Shown piece after piece: positions 1 to 8,253 of a DNA stretch of 42,625 nt. Numbering within the stretch: position 1 is the stretch's first letter; the number at the start of each line of letters is the position of its first letter. Made by a program: the position numbers and the translations under genes. The notes under the pieces are model-generated. The model saw only the letters and a list, made by a program, of their open reading frames with translations, did no database searches and had not been told where the DNA came from. The DNA is from Candidatus Saccharibacteria bacterium UBA5152 (GTDB lineage Bacteria; Patescibacteriota; Saccharimonadia; Saccharimonadales; UBA4665). The stretch spans positions 1,814 through 44,438 of the forward strand of contig DHXQ01000045.1 in assembly GCA_002413755.1 (NCBI GenBank). Reading direction: 5' to 3'.

Positions 1-189
1 GGCATGCGCCCTGATTTGCCCGAAGAAGCTAAGACCGCCAAGCTCAATCTCAAGAAGATACCAAAAGATGAATACAAGGGTCTCATTAAAGACCTCAGCG
101 GTCAGATGGAGCTGGCAGCCGCCAACCTCCAGTTTGAAACGGCTGCTGAACTGCGCGATGTGATTAACGAAATAAAAGCCAAGCTATAA
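1..189 (+). CDS. uvrB: UvrABC system protein B, C-terminal end (partial)
   Basis: This is the 3' end of an open frame that enters from the left edge of the window. The 62 visible residues end in a UVR motif (about residues 32-60, with the pattern LSGQMELAAANLQFETAAELRD read in two parts). In UvrB this motif is the C-terminal helical hairpin that contacts UvrC during nucleotide excision repair. The preceding basic linker (LNLKKIPKDE) also fits the end of UvrB. UVR motifs also occur in UvrC and ClpC-associated proteins, but their position at the extreme C-terminus favours UvrB. The helicase domains lie outside the window. The next gene is convergent and starts its 3' end 30 nt away. Confidence 0.8.
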   Translation, partial: GMRPDLPEEAKTAKLNLKKIPKDEYKGLIKDLSGQMELAAANLQFETAAELRDVINEIKAKL

Positions 190-219
190 GAGGGATGATG
201 TCTGAAACTGTGCCGCCAG

Positions 220-1497
220 TTATTGGGCGCCCACGCTCGCATCAACGCACGGCAGCTGGTTGAAGTAGATGCTTCTGGAGTCGTTCTGGGCATAATGCTT
301 GACGACATCAGGGTTGACTTGCCAGGCGCGAGCTTCGAGTAGCAGCGCTTTAGCGCGTAGCTTCTGGTTTGCTGGTGATAATAAGTTGGGGTCGAACCAT
401 CCAAATAGCCGTGAGTACATTTCGCCTTTATCCTCGACCATATTATCAAATGAATAGTTCGATACAACCGGAACTACAGCTCTTTCAGCTGCGAGGGTAG
501 CTTTGGTGCTGCAAAGGTTGGTGTTTTGACCATCAGCATTTCTCTTAAGGTCAGAACTCCATAAGCGGTCGGTGTAAGTATCGAGGCTTAGCTCGCTCGG
601 GTGCTTCCAGTTTGGCGTATAAATGTCCCCACCGTTAATATTAACGTACGGCTGGTCATTGTTGGCTGCATCATATCCTAATTCCCGAGCATCTTTGATA
701 TGCCCATTCTCGTGAAAAAAGACGGTTTCATCGAATCCATATGTCAGATTGAGCGCAATTGTATCATTCGTACCGTAGGTATACGCCAGACCAACGGCGG
801 GATAGTCTGGCTTGGATGCAAACAGTAGAATGTGCTTCACTCCGTCGTCTCGTATCTCTTCGGCCGGGGTCATCGAAAATGCCCGCGCCAAGCTTAGAAG
901 CGATTGGATTGCCTGAGGTTTTTTAGTTGCCTCCATAAGGCTGACGCGAGTTGTGGCGCCCGGTGGGAGCATATCGCTGAGCTCAAGACCAACACCGTAT
1001 TGGGCGAGGAAATCTTTGGTCGGACCCATATAATCGTCAAATGTCCCGGCTCCATATTCGGGAACCTGGCGATAGTACTCGTCCAGGCTGTGAAAAGTTA
1101 GCCGGGTGTCTGACGATTCGTGCTTGGCCAGGTCGCCAACTAGATAACCCGACCACATTTTATTAAGGATGGTATATGAGGGGTCGAACCATTCGGTGAC
1201 CTGCGCCAGAGCTTCGGCGGACGGCGTGGGAGCGACGGAACCCTTGGCGGCGGGCGCTACTTGAGGCGATTGCCCTGGAACGATGGGGCCGGAGATAGCC
1301 GGCTCGACATTAAATTGCGGCGTTTCGGCTGTCTTGTCGATAAGATTCATGTTTCCATAAGCGGCAAGCAGGGTAGTACCGCCGATCGCTAATCGGATAG
1401 CAGCTCCAGAGACAATCTGCCGCAAACGGGCGAACCGTTGCTCGGTTTCCTGGGGTTCAATCTTTGGAATTATTTCGGCCAGCTCAGCTGAGTACAT
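220..1497 (-). CDS. Putative membrane-anchored or secreted zinc metallopeptidase (HExxH), family not recognised
   Basis: I do not recognise the family. The N-terminus has a short cytoplasmic stretch, then a weak hydrophobic segment (about residues 29-50, GAAIRLAIGGTTLLAAYG). A Pro/Ala-rich linker follows to about residue 95, and then a globular domain. The sequence HENGH near residue 262 matches the HExxH zinc-peptidase signature, and an EDKGE stretch about 95 residues later could supply the third ligand. The only cysteines are two near the C-terminus, which could form a disulphide after export. Two ATG codons are adjacent. I chose the second (1497) because a -10 box (TATAAT, preceded by TGT) lies 6 nt upstream of it and there is no Shine-Dalgarno sequence. 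Proteolytic function is inferred from the motif only. Confidence 0.7.
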   Translation of the reverse strand: MYSAELAEIIPKIEPQETEQRFARLRQIVSGAAIRLAIGGTTLLAAYGNMNLIDKTAETPQFNVEPAISGPIVPGQSPQVAPAAKGSVAPTPSAEALAQVTEWFDPSYTILNKMWSGYLVGDLAKHESSDTRLTFHSLDEYYRQVPEYGAGTFDDYMGPTKDFLAQYGVGLELSDMLPPGATTRVSLMEATKKPQAIQSLLSLARAFSMTPAEEIRDDGVKHILLFASKPDYPAVGLAYTYGTNDTIALNLTYGFDETVFFHENGHIKDARELGYDAANNDQPYVNINGGDIYTPNWKHPSELSLDTYTDRLWSSDLKRNADGQNTNLCSTKATLAAERAVVPVVSNYSFDNMVEDKGEMYSRLFGWFDPNLLSPANQKLRAKALLLEARAWQVNPDVVKHYAQNDSRSIYFNQLPCVDASVGAQ

Positions 1498-1503
1498 CAT
1501 TAC

Positions 1504-1512
1504 ATTATAACA
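1504..1512 (-). promoter_or_regulatory. Extended -10 promoter box, probably giving a leaderless mRNA
   Basis: On the minus strand this reads TGTTATAAT, an extended -10 element. The box ends 6 nt before the ATG at 1497, so transcription should begin at or next to the start codon. No -35 at proper spacing is clear. Confidence 0.5.
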
Positions 1513-1581
1513 TATTATGTCAAATAAACAATGATCGTAGGCTATAGCCGTCGCATTCGACTTGCTAGGCTCTAACAGAGT

Positions 1582-4500
1582 TTAGTTGCTTGTGACTGAG
1601 CAGTCATCATAAATGACGCTGCCAGTGCTCGATGTCTGGAGAGTTGCGTAGACCTGTGGAATGATTCTATAGTCGGCAATTGTCGCGGTATCGGTGATTT
1701 GAACTTGGGTCCAGGTATTCAGCGGTAATGCCGTGGCGGTGGTTGCGCCGAGGACGGTACCGGCCTTGATCGGTTGGTCATACTGCATGAAGCGGATCAT
1801 GACTGTTGTATTGGCGACTGTCGGGCGAACCCAACAGCGGGCAGTGTACTGCTTACCGACAACGGAGTACCTTATCACATTGATGTTCGACATGCCGGCC
1901 AGGCCGATGGTTGTCGACTTGGAGGAGACACTCACGGCTTTGCTTCCGCCATGAACCGGTGTGGTGACGCTGACTGGGACTCCATAACCGAAGGCGCTCC
2001 AACCGCTCAGGCCCGATTCAAAGCCGGGATCGGCCAGCAGCTCGGGTGCAGTTGGTGTGACCCCACTGATTGTAGCTTCTGCGCTGCTGCCGACGCTGTT
2101 ACTGGCGGTAACCACGAAGTCGTAGGCAGTGGCATTACTCAGTCCGCTGACAGTCGTGGCTGTAGCAGTCGAGACGCCATCATTGTAGGTAATCCAGATT
2201 GTTGATCCGGTCGGACGGTATTGGATGATGTAATCTGTGATGGCGGCGCCGCCATTCGAGCTGGGGGCACTCCAGGACAGGCTGACTAGGGCGTTACCGG
2301 CAGTGCCGGTCAGATTTGTAGGGGCAGTTGGAACAGTAGCTGGTGCTTGTGGTGTTACGGAATTACTTGGGGGCGAGGCGGCACTACTACCAACAACATT
2401 ACGTGCGGTGACGGTAAAGGTGTACGCCGTGCCGTTAGTCAGGCCAACAACGGTAACCGGCGAAGCGGTGCCGGTAGCGGTGAGACCATCCGGCTGGCTG
2501 GTTACGGTGTAATCGATGATGGCCGAACCGCCATCCGAAGTCGGCTGCGTGAAGCTAACGGTCGCCGTGCCGTTGTCGGCTGTGGCCGTGGCGGCAGTTG
2601 GTGCTGACGGAGCGCTGGTTGGGGGTTGTGGTGTCACACTGTTGCTTGCTGCCGAATCCGGGCTGCTACCGATGGCATTTTGCGCAGTCACAACGAAGCT
2701 ATAAGCGGTGCCATTCGTCAGTCCGGTGACGGTGATTGGTGAGCTGGTACCGGTGGCGGTGAGGCCGTCTGGGATACTGGTGACGGTGTAGCCGGTGATT
2801 GGCGTGCCGCCGTCGGAAGCGGATATATCGTAGGTGACGGTGGCGCTGCCGTTGCTGGCGACTGCAACGACGTCACCAGGGGCGGTGGGTACGGTGGCGT
2901 TCGCAAATGGTGTCGCCTGAGCGGCTAGCGCGAATTGACTATCTCCAGCGCTGTTGTGGGCCGTGACGGTAAATTCATAGGTTGTTTGATTGCTTAGGTT
3001 ACTGACAGTGCTGGACAATGCATCACTGACGCTGTCGGCATATGGCAGCCACACCGATGAGCCGAGCACTCGGTAATAGACACCGTAGTCACTGATGGCT
3101 GCTCCGCCGTCACTGTCGGGAGCCACCCAGCTCAAGGTAGCCTGTCCGTCTGCTGCTACGGCTACTAGACCAGTAGGAGCGTCTGGCGCTGAGGCCGGTG
3201 CAAGAGGTATCACGCTCATGCTGGCGGCCGAGGATGGACTGGTGCCAGCACTGTTGGTGGCTGTCACGGTGAAGCTGTACGGTGTGCCATTGGTCAGCCC
3301 GGTGATCACAATTGGTGAGCTGGTACCGGTGGCGGTGAGGCCGTCTGGGATACTGGTGACGGTGTAGCCGGTGATTGGCGAACCGCCATCCGATGCGGGG
3401 GGGCTAAAACTGACGCTTGCGCTGGCATTATCAGCAACAGCAGTGACGCTTTGCGGTTCGCTTGGAACTATGATTGGCGGCGCTTCCGATGCGACCGGTG
3501 TGGTGGCCGAGCTGTTGGAATCAGGGCTGACACCGACACTATTAATAGCCTGGACGAAGAATTCATAGGCTGTACCATTGGTCAGGTTAGGAATGGTGGC
3601 CGAAGGTAGCGTTGAAACCCCGTCGTTGTACTGCACCCAGATGGATGAGCCGACGACCCGGTAGAATATTGCATAGTCACTGATCGCCGCACCGCCATCG
3701 CTGGCCGGGGCATCCCATGACAGCAGTACCTGGCTGTCGACACCAGTGGCTAAGAGGTTAAACGGCGCCTCGGGAACAGTTGCTGGGGCGGAGGGAGTCA
3801 CGCTGGCGCTCGGGCTGGACGCCGGGCTGGTGCCGGCACTGTTAGTTGCCGTTACGCTGAAGCTATAAGCGGTGCCATTCGTCAGTCCGGTGATGGTGAT
3901 TGGTGAGCTGGTACCGCTTGCCGTCAGACCATCTGGGATACTGGTAACGGTGTAGCCGGTGATTGGCGTGCCGCCGTTATTTGTTGGTGCGGTGAAACTG
4001 ACAGTTGCCTGAGCATTACCAGCTACCGCGTTGATGCCAGTTGGGGCGCCAGGAGCCGTCACTGGCATGGCGGCCGTTACCGAGCAATCATCGTATATGA
4101 CGCTACCGGTGCTCGATGTCTGGGCGGTGGCGTAGACCTGTGGAATCATGCGGTAATTATCAAGTGTGGCGAGGCCGCTGACTTTGAGGAGGGTCCAGGT
4201 ATTAACCGGCAGTGCGGTGGCAGTAGTGATACCGCTGGTGGCATTAAGGACTTTGATCGTCTGATCGTACTGCAATAGACGGATAATGACCGTTGTATTA
4301 ACAACTGTCGGGCGAACCCAACATTGGGCGTTGTATTGCTTGCCATTGACGGTATTCTTGACCACATTAATGTTGGATAGCCCAGCCAGGCCGACAGTGG
4401 TCGAGTTGGATGAAACGCTGACAGCTTTGGCGCCACCATGGACCGGTGCTGTTACACTCGTTGGAACCCCGAAACCGAACCCACTCCAGCCGCCAAGGCC

Positions 4501-5895
4501 AGACTCGAAGCCAGGATCGGTCAGTAGCTCAGTTACGACCGGTGCTACTGGGATGATTACATTGGACGCGGCCGACGCGGCACCGGTGCCGGCGATATTC
4601 GTAGCTGTAACACTGAAGGTGTAGGCGGTTCCGTTGGTCAGGCCGCCGATGGTAATCGGTGAAGTGCTGCCGCTAGATGTTAGGCCGCCGGGGCTGCTGG
4701 TAACAGTGTAGCCGGTAATACCACTACCGCCGTTGTTGGCTGGCGGCGTGAATGACACGACTGCCGAGCCATCACCAGCAGTTGCGGTGACACTTTGTGG
4801 TGCCGAAGGGACGACGATTGTCGGGTCGGGCGTGGTCGAGCCGTCCGGCCGGACCCAGCTCATATTGGTGGTAACGAAGTTAGAGTACTGGTCGGTAATG
4901 TAGCCGGTAGGATAGTTGTTGAGCGATTTGCTGACGTAGATCGAGCTACTGATCGAGTTATTGGCGGTATTGATATTAAGCAAGCGGACATGGTTTTGGG
5001 AACCAGAGTGGTAGGCGGTCATGATGGCGGCGACCTTGTTACCATGGACACCGGTAAATTCGCGGTAGCCGATGCCGGGGTTGGTGCTGTTGGGTCCGTA
5101 GTGGCCGCTCAGGACCATCTTGATATTCGAGTATTGCGAAATAAATTCATCCCACTCGGTGAGGGCGTTCTGATCGCCATAATTACCGGTGATTGGCAAG
5201 TCATTTTGCTGGTCGATGAAGGCGTGGGTACTGACGATCACGTTGTAATTAGGGTGCGTCGCAACGACCTGTTCCATCCATTGAATAACCGATTCGCGGG
5301 GCCACATCTCGTGGGTGATGACCATCCAGTTGTCGCCGCCAGCCGTGAAAGTCTGCCACATGTTATCAACTTTGTTGGGTTCGAAACTAGCTTGGACGTT
5401 TTTGAAGCGGGTCAGGGGGAAAGTCTGGTTGAAGAGAGCAGTGTTGCGTAGGTTATCGTGGACATTGCCAGGGGCGGCGCTACCACCGACTGTGACGGCC
5501 GCAGTATCATGATTGCCGACGGCCAGGCTGTAAGGTATGGTACTGTTATCCAGGATTTTGACTGCGTTATCAACACGGGTGAACTGAATCGGATCAACAA
5601 CACCCCAGTTGACGTTGTCGCCAATCTGGGCAACGAATTTCAAGTTTAGCGGCTGCTGGTTGTCGGACAGCCATTGGTAACGGCCTGGTAAGAGCGGATT
5701 TCCATCACTTAATATTTCATTTTGAGTATCGGGTACCTGGGCTATGTCGAAGGATGTCTCAGTTGTATCGGCGGAAACTGACTTAAAAATAGTTGACATT
5801 GTAACGGTCGTTATTAATACGATACTGCAAACCGTAAAAACTACCAGTGGTAGGTGTGCTTGCAAACGCTGGCTACATCGTGAAATAAGAGACAT
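1582..5895 (-). CDS. Giant secreted metallophosphoesterase with eight fibronectin-III domains and two carbohydrate-binding-like modules
   Basis: A 1437-residue exported protein. Residues about 14-42 form a signal peptide or anchor, with possible cleavage after SVSA. A calcineurin-like phosphoesterase domain follows (about 45-350). It has the metal-site motifs PDTQ (55-58), GDNVNW (92-97), GNHD (127-130), a THAF histidine near 215 and SGHYG near 255. One FnIII repeat (from about 362) is followed by a jelly-roll-like module beginning LLTDPGFESGLGGW (about 453-608). Seven further FnIII repeats start near 613, 707, 808, 902, 1000, 1093 and 1187, and a second copy of the jelly-roll-like module (about 1283-1437) ends the protein. 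There is no LPXTG motif. The likely role is an extracellular phosphatase or nucleotidase, or an adhesin; the substrate is unknown. I chose the ATG at 5895 over an in-frame GTG at 5901 because GAGGAG lies 5 nt before the ATG. Confidence 0.85.
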   Translation of the reverse strand: MSLISRCSQRLQAHLPLVVFTVCSIVLITTVTMSTIFKSVSADTTETSFDIAQVPDTQNEILSDGNPLLPGRYQWLSDNQQPLNLKFVAQIGDNVNWGVVDPIQFTRVDNAVKILDNSTIPYSLAVGNHDTAAVTVGGSAAPGNVHDNLRNTALFNQTFPLTRFKNVQASFEPNKVDNMWQTFTAGGDNWMVITHEMWPRESVIQWMEQVVATHPNYNVIVSTHAFIDQQNDLPITGNYGDQNALTEWDEFISQYSNIKMVLSGHYGPNSTNPGIGYREFTGVHGNKVAAIMTAYHSGSQNHVRLLNINTANNSISSSIYVSKSLNNYPTGYITDQYSNFVTTNMSWVRPDGSTTPDPTIVVPSAPQSVTATAGDGSAVVSFTPPANNGGSGITGYTVTSSPGGLTSSGSTSPITIGGLTNGTAYTFSVTATNIAGTGAASAASNVIIPVAPVVTELLTDPGFESGLGGWSGFGFGVPTSVTAPVHGGAKAVSVSSNSTTVGLAGLSNINVVKNTVNGKQYNAQCWVRPTVVNTTVIIRLLQYDQTIKVLNATSGITTATALPVNTWTLLKVSGLATLDNYRMIPQVYATAQTSSTGSVIYDDCSVTAAMPVTAPGAPTGINAVAGNAQATVSFTAPTNNGGTPITGYTVTSIPDGLTASGTSSPITITGLTNGTAYSFSVTATNSAGTSPASSPSASVTPSAPATVPEAPFNLLATGVDSQVLLSWDAPASDGGAAISDYAIFYRVVGSSIWVQYNDGVSTLPSATIPNLTNGTAYEFFVQAINSVGVSPDSNSSATTPVASEAPPIIVPSEPQSVTAVADNASASVSFSPPASDGGSPITGYTVTSIPDGLTATGTSSPIVITGLTNGTPYSFTVTATNSAGTSPSSAASMSVIPLAPASAPDAPTGLVAVAADGQATLSWVAPDSDGGAAISDYGVYYRVLGSSVWLPYADSVSDALSSTVSNLSNQTTYEFTVTAHNSAGDSQFALAAQATPFANATVPTAPGDVVAVASNGSATVTYDISASDGGTPITGYTVTSIPDGLTATGTSSPITVTGLTNGTAYSFVVTAQNAIGSSPDSAASNSVTPQPPTSAPSAPTAATATADNGTATVSFTQPTSDGGSAIIDYTVTSQPDGLTATGTASPVTVVGLTNGTAYTFTVTARNVVGSSAASPPSNSVTPQAPATVPTAPTNLTGTAGNALVSLSWSAPSSNGGAAITDYIIQYRPTGSTIWITYNDGVSTATATTVSGLSNATAYDFVVTASNSVGSSAEATISGVTPTAPELLADPGFESGLSGWSAFGYGVPVSVTTPVHGGSKAVSVSSKSTTIGLAGMSNINVIRYSVVGKQYTARCWVRPTVANTTVMIRFMQYDQPIKAGTVLGATTATALPLNTWTQVQITDTATIADYRIIPQVYATLQTSSTGSVIYDDCSVTSN
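1597..2045 (-). repeat. C-terminal copy of a duplicated carbohydrate-binding-like module
   Basis: This stretch encodes the module that begins LLADPGFESGLSGW and ends YDDCSVTSN. It is closely similar at DNA and protein level to the segment at about 4075-4535. The shared protein features are the DPGFESG start, the SKAVSVSS-type strand, RCWVRPTV-type strand and TSSTGSVIYDDCSV end. The two copies therefore arose by internal duplication. Confidence 0.7.
2735..2804. repeat. 70-bp direct repeat, copy A (inside FnIII coding)
   Basis: These 70 bases are identical by eye to 3311-3380. A third copy at 3899-3968 differs at about seven positions. The repeats encode the same stretch of different FnIII domains (the GYTVTSIPDGLTATGTSSPI region). 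Identity at third codon positions indicates recent duplication or gene conversion. Confidence 0.85.
3311..3380. repeat. 70-bp direct repeat, copy B (inside FnIII coding)
   Basis: The exact partner of 2735-2804 on the same strand, 576 bp away. That spacing equals about two FnIII units (192 codons), so recombination between the copies would delete or add exactly two domains in frame. Confidence 0.85.
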
Positions 5896-5945
5896 GAACA
5901 CTCCTCGGTTAAACTACTGCACTTCTCTCACCCGCAGATACGGGT

Positions 5946-5975
5946 ATTTTACTCGTTTTTACCCCAGTTTGTAAA
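5946..5975 (-). promoter_or_regulatory. Candidate promoter for the giant FnIII phosphoesterase
   Basis: On the minus strand there is TTTACA (5970-5975), an 18-bp spacer, then TAAAAT (5946-5951). Between this and the gene the leader holds a small hairpin (ACCCG / CGGGT around a 6-nt loop, about 5929-5945) and the GAGGAG ribosome-binding site. Both boxes depart from consensus, so this is tentative. Confidence 0.35.
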
Positions 5976-6021
5976 TGAAATAATATACAACATTACCCCT
6001 CTCAACAAATCAGGCGGTTTC

Positions 6022-6030
6022 TGGTATATT
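6022..6030 (+). promoter_or_regulatory. Extended -10 box of the gatC operon, probably leaderless
   Basis: TGGTATATT ends 8 nt before the gatC ATG and no Shine-Dalgarno sequence lies between them. A transcript starting 7-9 nt after the box would begin at the start codon. Confidence 0.5.
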
Positions 6031-6038
6031 TATAAGAT

Positions 6039-6332
6039 ATGGCCGACCTCACACGGGATGATATTTTAAAGCTCGCTCGCCTGGCGCGAATTTCACTCAC
6101 CGACGATGAAGTTGGTGAGTTTGCGACTGAATTCACCGAGATTCTGAAATATGTCGAACAGCTCAATGCTGTCGATACGTCTGGGCTTGAGCCAACCAGC
6201 CAGGTAACCGGCCTGACCAACGTCACGCGTGCCGACACCGTGATTGACTACGGCTATGCGGCCAGCAAGCTCCTGGAGAATGTTCCGAGCAAGCAGGCTG
6301 ACCTTATCAAAGTCAAAAGGATGATCGGCTAA
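6039..6332 (+). CDS. gatC: Aspartyl/glutamyl-tRNA amidotransferase subunit C
   Basis: A 97-residue protein of normal GatC length. It begins MADLTRDDILKLARLARISL and has the typical helix pair followed by the extended EPTSQVTGLTNVTRADTV segment that wraps around GatA and GatB. GatCAB converts Glu-tRNA(Gln) and/or Asp-tRNA(Asn) to the amide form, standing in for GlnRS or AsnRS. It is the first gene of a four-gene operon, and its TAA overlaps the gatA ATG by one base. The start has no SD but a close -10 box. Confidence 0.95.
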   Translation: MADLTRDDILKLARLARISLTDDEVGEFATEFTEILKYVEQLNAVDTSGLEPTSQVTGLTNVTRADTVIDYGYAASKLLENVPSKQADLIKVKRMIG

Positions 6333-7783
6333 TGGCTGGTGCTGTGGCGGTTAAGGACCGTCAGTGGTTACCAATTGCTGAGATTGCGACGCAGGTCAAT
6401 GCCGGCGGTCTCAAAGCTGTTGATCTGGTTGAGCAGTCGCTCCGGACGATTGCCGACAAGGCTGAATACCAGGCAATTATTGCTACCCTTGACGATGCCG
6501 CTCGGGCCCGGGCCGTGGCAATTGATGCTCAAGTTGCGGCTGGCAAGTCAGCTGGACGCTTGGCTGGCGTACCATTTATTGCTAAGGATAATTATCTCGT
6601 CTTTGGGGCCGATACCACGGCGGCCAGTAATATCCTGCGCGGCTTTCAGGCACCGTATCAATCAACGGTCATCAACCGGCTAGAAGCTGAAGGTGCTATC
6701 TGTGTTGCCAAGGCCAACCTCGACGCCTTCGCCCACGGCGGCTCCACCGAGAACAGTGACTTTTTTACAACGAAGAATCCACATGACCTGACTCGGGTTC
6801 CCGGTGGCTCGTCAGGCGGCTCGGCGGCGGCCGTAATTCTCGACATGGCACCATTTGCGCTTGGGACTGACACCGGCGGCTCGATTCGTCAGCCTGCCAG
6901 CTTCGTGGGCGCCGTCGGCTTTAAGCCAACCTATGGCACCACGTCGCGCTCCGGTGTTGTTGCCATGGCCAGTAGCACCGATGTCATGGGCCCGCTAACG
7001 CGCAGCGTTGACGACGCGGCGCTGGTCTACGATGTCTTTGCTGGCCCCGATCTGCTGGATAGCACCACTATCGAGCGCGACAGCGCAGGCTACACTGATC
7101 TGGCGGCCCGCGATCTGCATGGCGTGAAAATCGGCGTTATCAAGGAGTATTTTGAAGCTAGCCTGGATGCCGGCGTTAGATCAGTCATCGAAAATGGCAT
7201 CGCCAAGCTGAAGGCCGCCGGAGCCGAAATTATTGATGTCAGCCTGCCATCCTTGCCGCTAGCGCTGGCGGTGTACTACATCGTGGTGCCCGCCGAGATC
7301 AGCAGCAACCTCAGCCGCTATGACGGCCAGCGCTATGGTTACAGCAATCCCGATGCCAAAAACCTCGAAGATAGCTATAGCGGTGCCCGTGGTCGCGGAT
7401 TTGGTAAAGAAGCCAAGCGCCGCATCATGATCGGTACCTATGTGCTGAGCAGCGGCTATTACGACGCTTATTATAAGAAAGCCCAGACAGTCCGTACCAA
7501 GTTGGTCAATGAATTCGCCGAAGCTTTCACCCAGGTAGACTTTTTGGTGGGGCCGACCGCGCCCACGACAGCGTTTAAGATTGGCGAGAATACCGCCGAC
7601 CCACTCCAGATGTACCTGGCTGATGTCATGACGGTCGGTCCCAGCCTGGCCGGACTAACGGCGATTGTGGTGCCCACGGGCCTGTCCGATGGCTTGCCGG
7701 TCGGTATGCAGCTGATGGCAGCCCAGCGCGCCGACCGGGCGTTACTCGAACTGGCCAAGTGTGCCGAGGAGCTTTTTGTATGA
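6332..7783 (+). CDS. gatA: Aspartyl/glutamyl-tRNA amidotransferase subunit A
   Basis: A 483-residue amidase-signature protein, the glutaminase subunit of GatCAB. The Ser-cisSer-Lys triad is visible: lysine in PFIAKDNY (about residue 87), the GGSSGGSAAA block (about 162-171) and serine in DTGGSIRQPA (about 185-194). Length is typical. It overlaps gatC by 1 nt (TAATG) and the next gene by 4 nt (ATGA), which indicates translational coupling. The ammonia it releases is channelled to GatB, two genes downstream. Confidence 0.96.
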   Translation: MAGAVAVKDRQWLPIAEIATQVNAGGLKAVDLVEQSLRTIADKAEYQAIIATLDDAARARAVAIDAQVAAGKSAGRLAGVPFIAKDNYLVFGADTTAASNILRGFQAPYQSTVINRLEAEGAICVAKANLDAFAHGGSTENSDFFTTKNPHDLTRVPGGSSGGSAAAVILDMAPFALGTDTGGSIRQPASFVGAVGFKPTYGTTSRSGVVAMASSTDVMGPLTRSVDDAALVYDVFAGPDLLDSTTIERDSAGYTDLAARDLHGVKIGVIKEYFEASLDAGVRSVIENGIAKLKAAGAEIIDVSLPSLPLALAVYYIVVPAEISSNLSRYDGQRYGYSNPDAKNLEDSYSGARGRGFGKEAKRRIMIGTYVLSSGYYDAYYKKAQTVRTKLVNEFAEAFTQVDFLVGPTAPTTAFKIGENTADPLQMYLADVMTVGPSLAGLTAIVVPTGLSDGLPVGMQLMAAQRADRALLELAKCAEELFV

Positions 7784-8253
7784 TATCCATGTTTACCATG
7801 ATCGGTTTCACCTTACCGATTTCGACGGCTGATGTCGGCACAACCCAACTTATCCTAGCTGGTATCGCCATCCTTATTCTATTAATGTTGATCTTTGGTG
7901 CCACCTGGCTGACCAAGCGCCGCTTTAGCAAGCCAAACGTCGACTACTTCACGAAGCGTTGGCGCGATTTACAGAAGATGTGCGCCGATGTGGCGACCTG
8001 GCCGCTGGCAATTATCGATGCCGACAAGCTCGTTGACGAAGCGCTCAAAAAGAGCCGTGTCAAGGGAAAGACTATGGGCGAGCGCCTGGTCACGGCCCAG
8101 CGCATGCTCTCTGACAACGACAGTATCTGGTATGCCCACAAGCTGCGCAACAAGTTGGTCCACGAGCACTACGATAAGCTCAAAGAACGCGATGTCAAAG
8201 ACGCCTTGATTGGTTTCCGCCAGGCGCTGAAGGACTTGGGAGCGCTGAAATGA
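7780..8253 (+). CDS. Membrane-anchored HEPN-like protein inside the gat operon
   Basis: 157 residues. One transmembrane segment lies near residues 17-40 (QLILAGIAILILLMLIFGATW). A basic stretch and an all-alpha cytoplasmic domain follow. Residues 123-128 read RNKLVH, which fits the R-x4-6-H signature of HEPN domains, often RNases or toxin-like proteins, and the surrounding helix pattern (IWYAHKLRNKLVHEHYDKL) also resembles that fold. The start at 7780 has GAGGAG 8 nt upstream. The gene overlaps gatA by ATGA and gatB by ATGA, so its output is coupled to the amidotransferase. A longer frame opens with a GTG at 7759 but lacks an SD. Function is unknown; HEPN assignment rests on the motif and helical context only. 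Confidence 0.75.
   Translation: MISMFTMIGFTLPISTADVGTTQLILAGIAILILLMLIFGATWLTKRRFSKPNVDYFTKRWRDLQKMCADVATWPLAIIDADKLVDEALKKSRVKGKTMGERLVTAQRMLSDNDSIWYAHKLRNKLVHEHYDKLKERDVKDALIGFRQALKDLGALK

Noticed and set aside
2700..3970. Regular repeats that could be mistaken for a CRISPR array or minisatellite
   Set aside because: Repeats keep the reading frame and have the about 280-300 bp period of FnIII domains; no short palindromic repeats with unique spacers.
4795..5451. 218-codon plus-strand frame opposite the giant phosphoesterase
   Set aside because: Antisense shadow: the minus-strand frame has clear phosphoesterase motifs and regular FnIII repeats.
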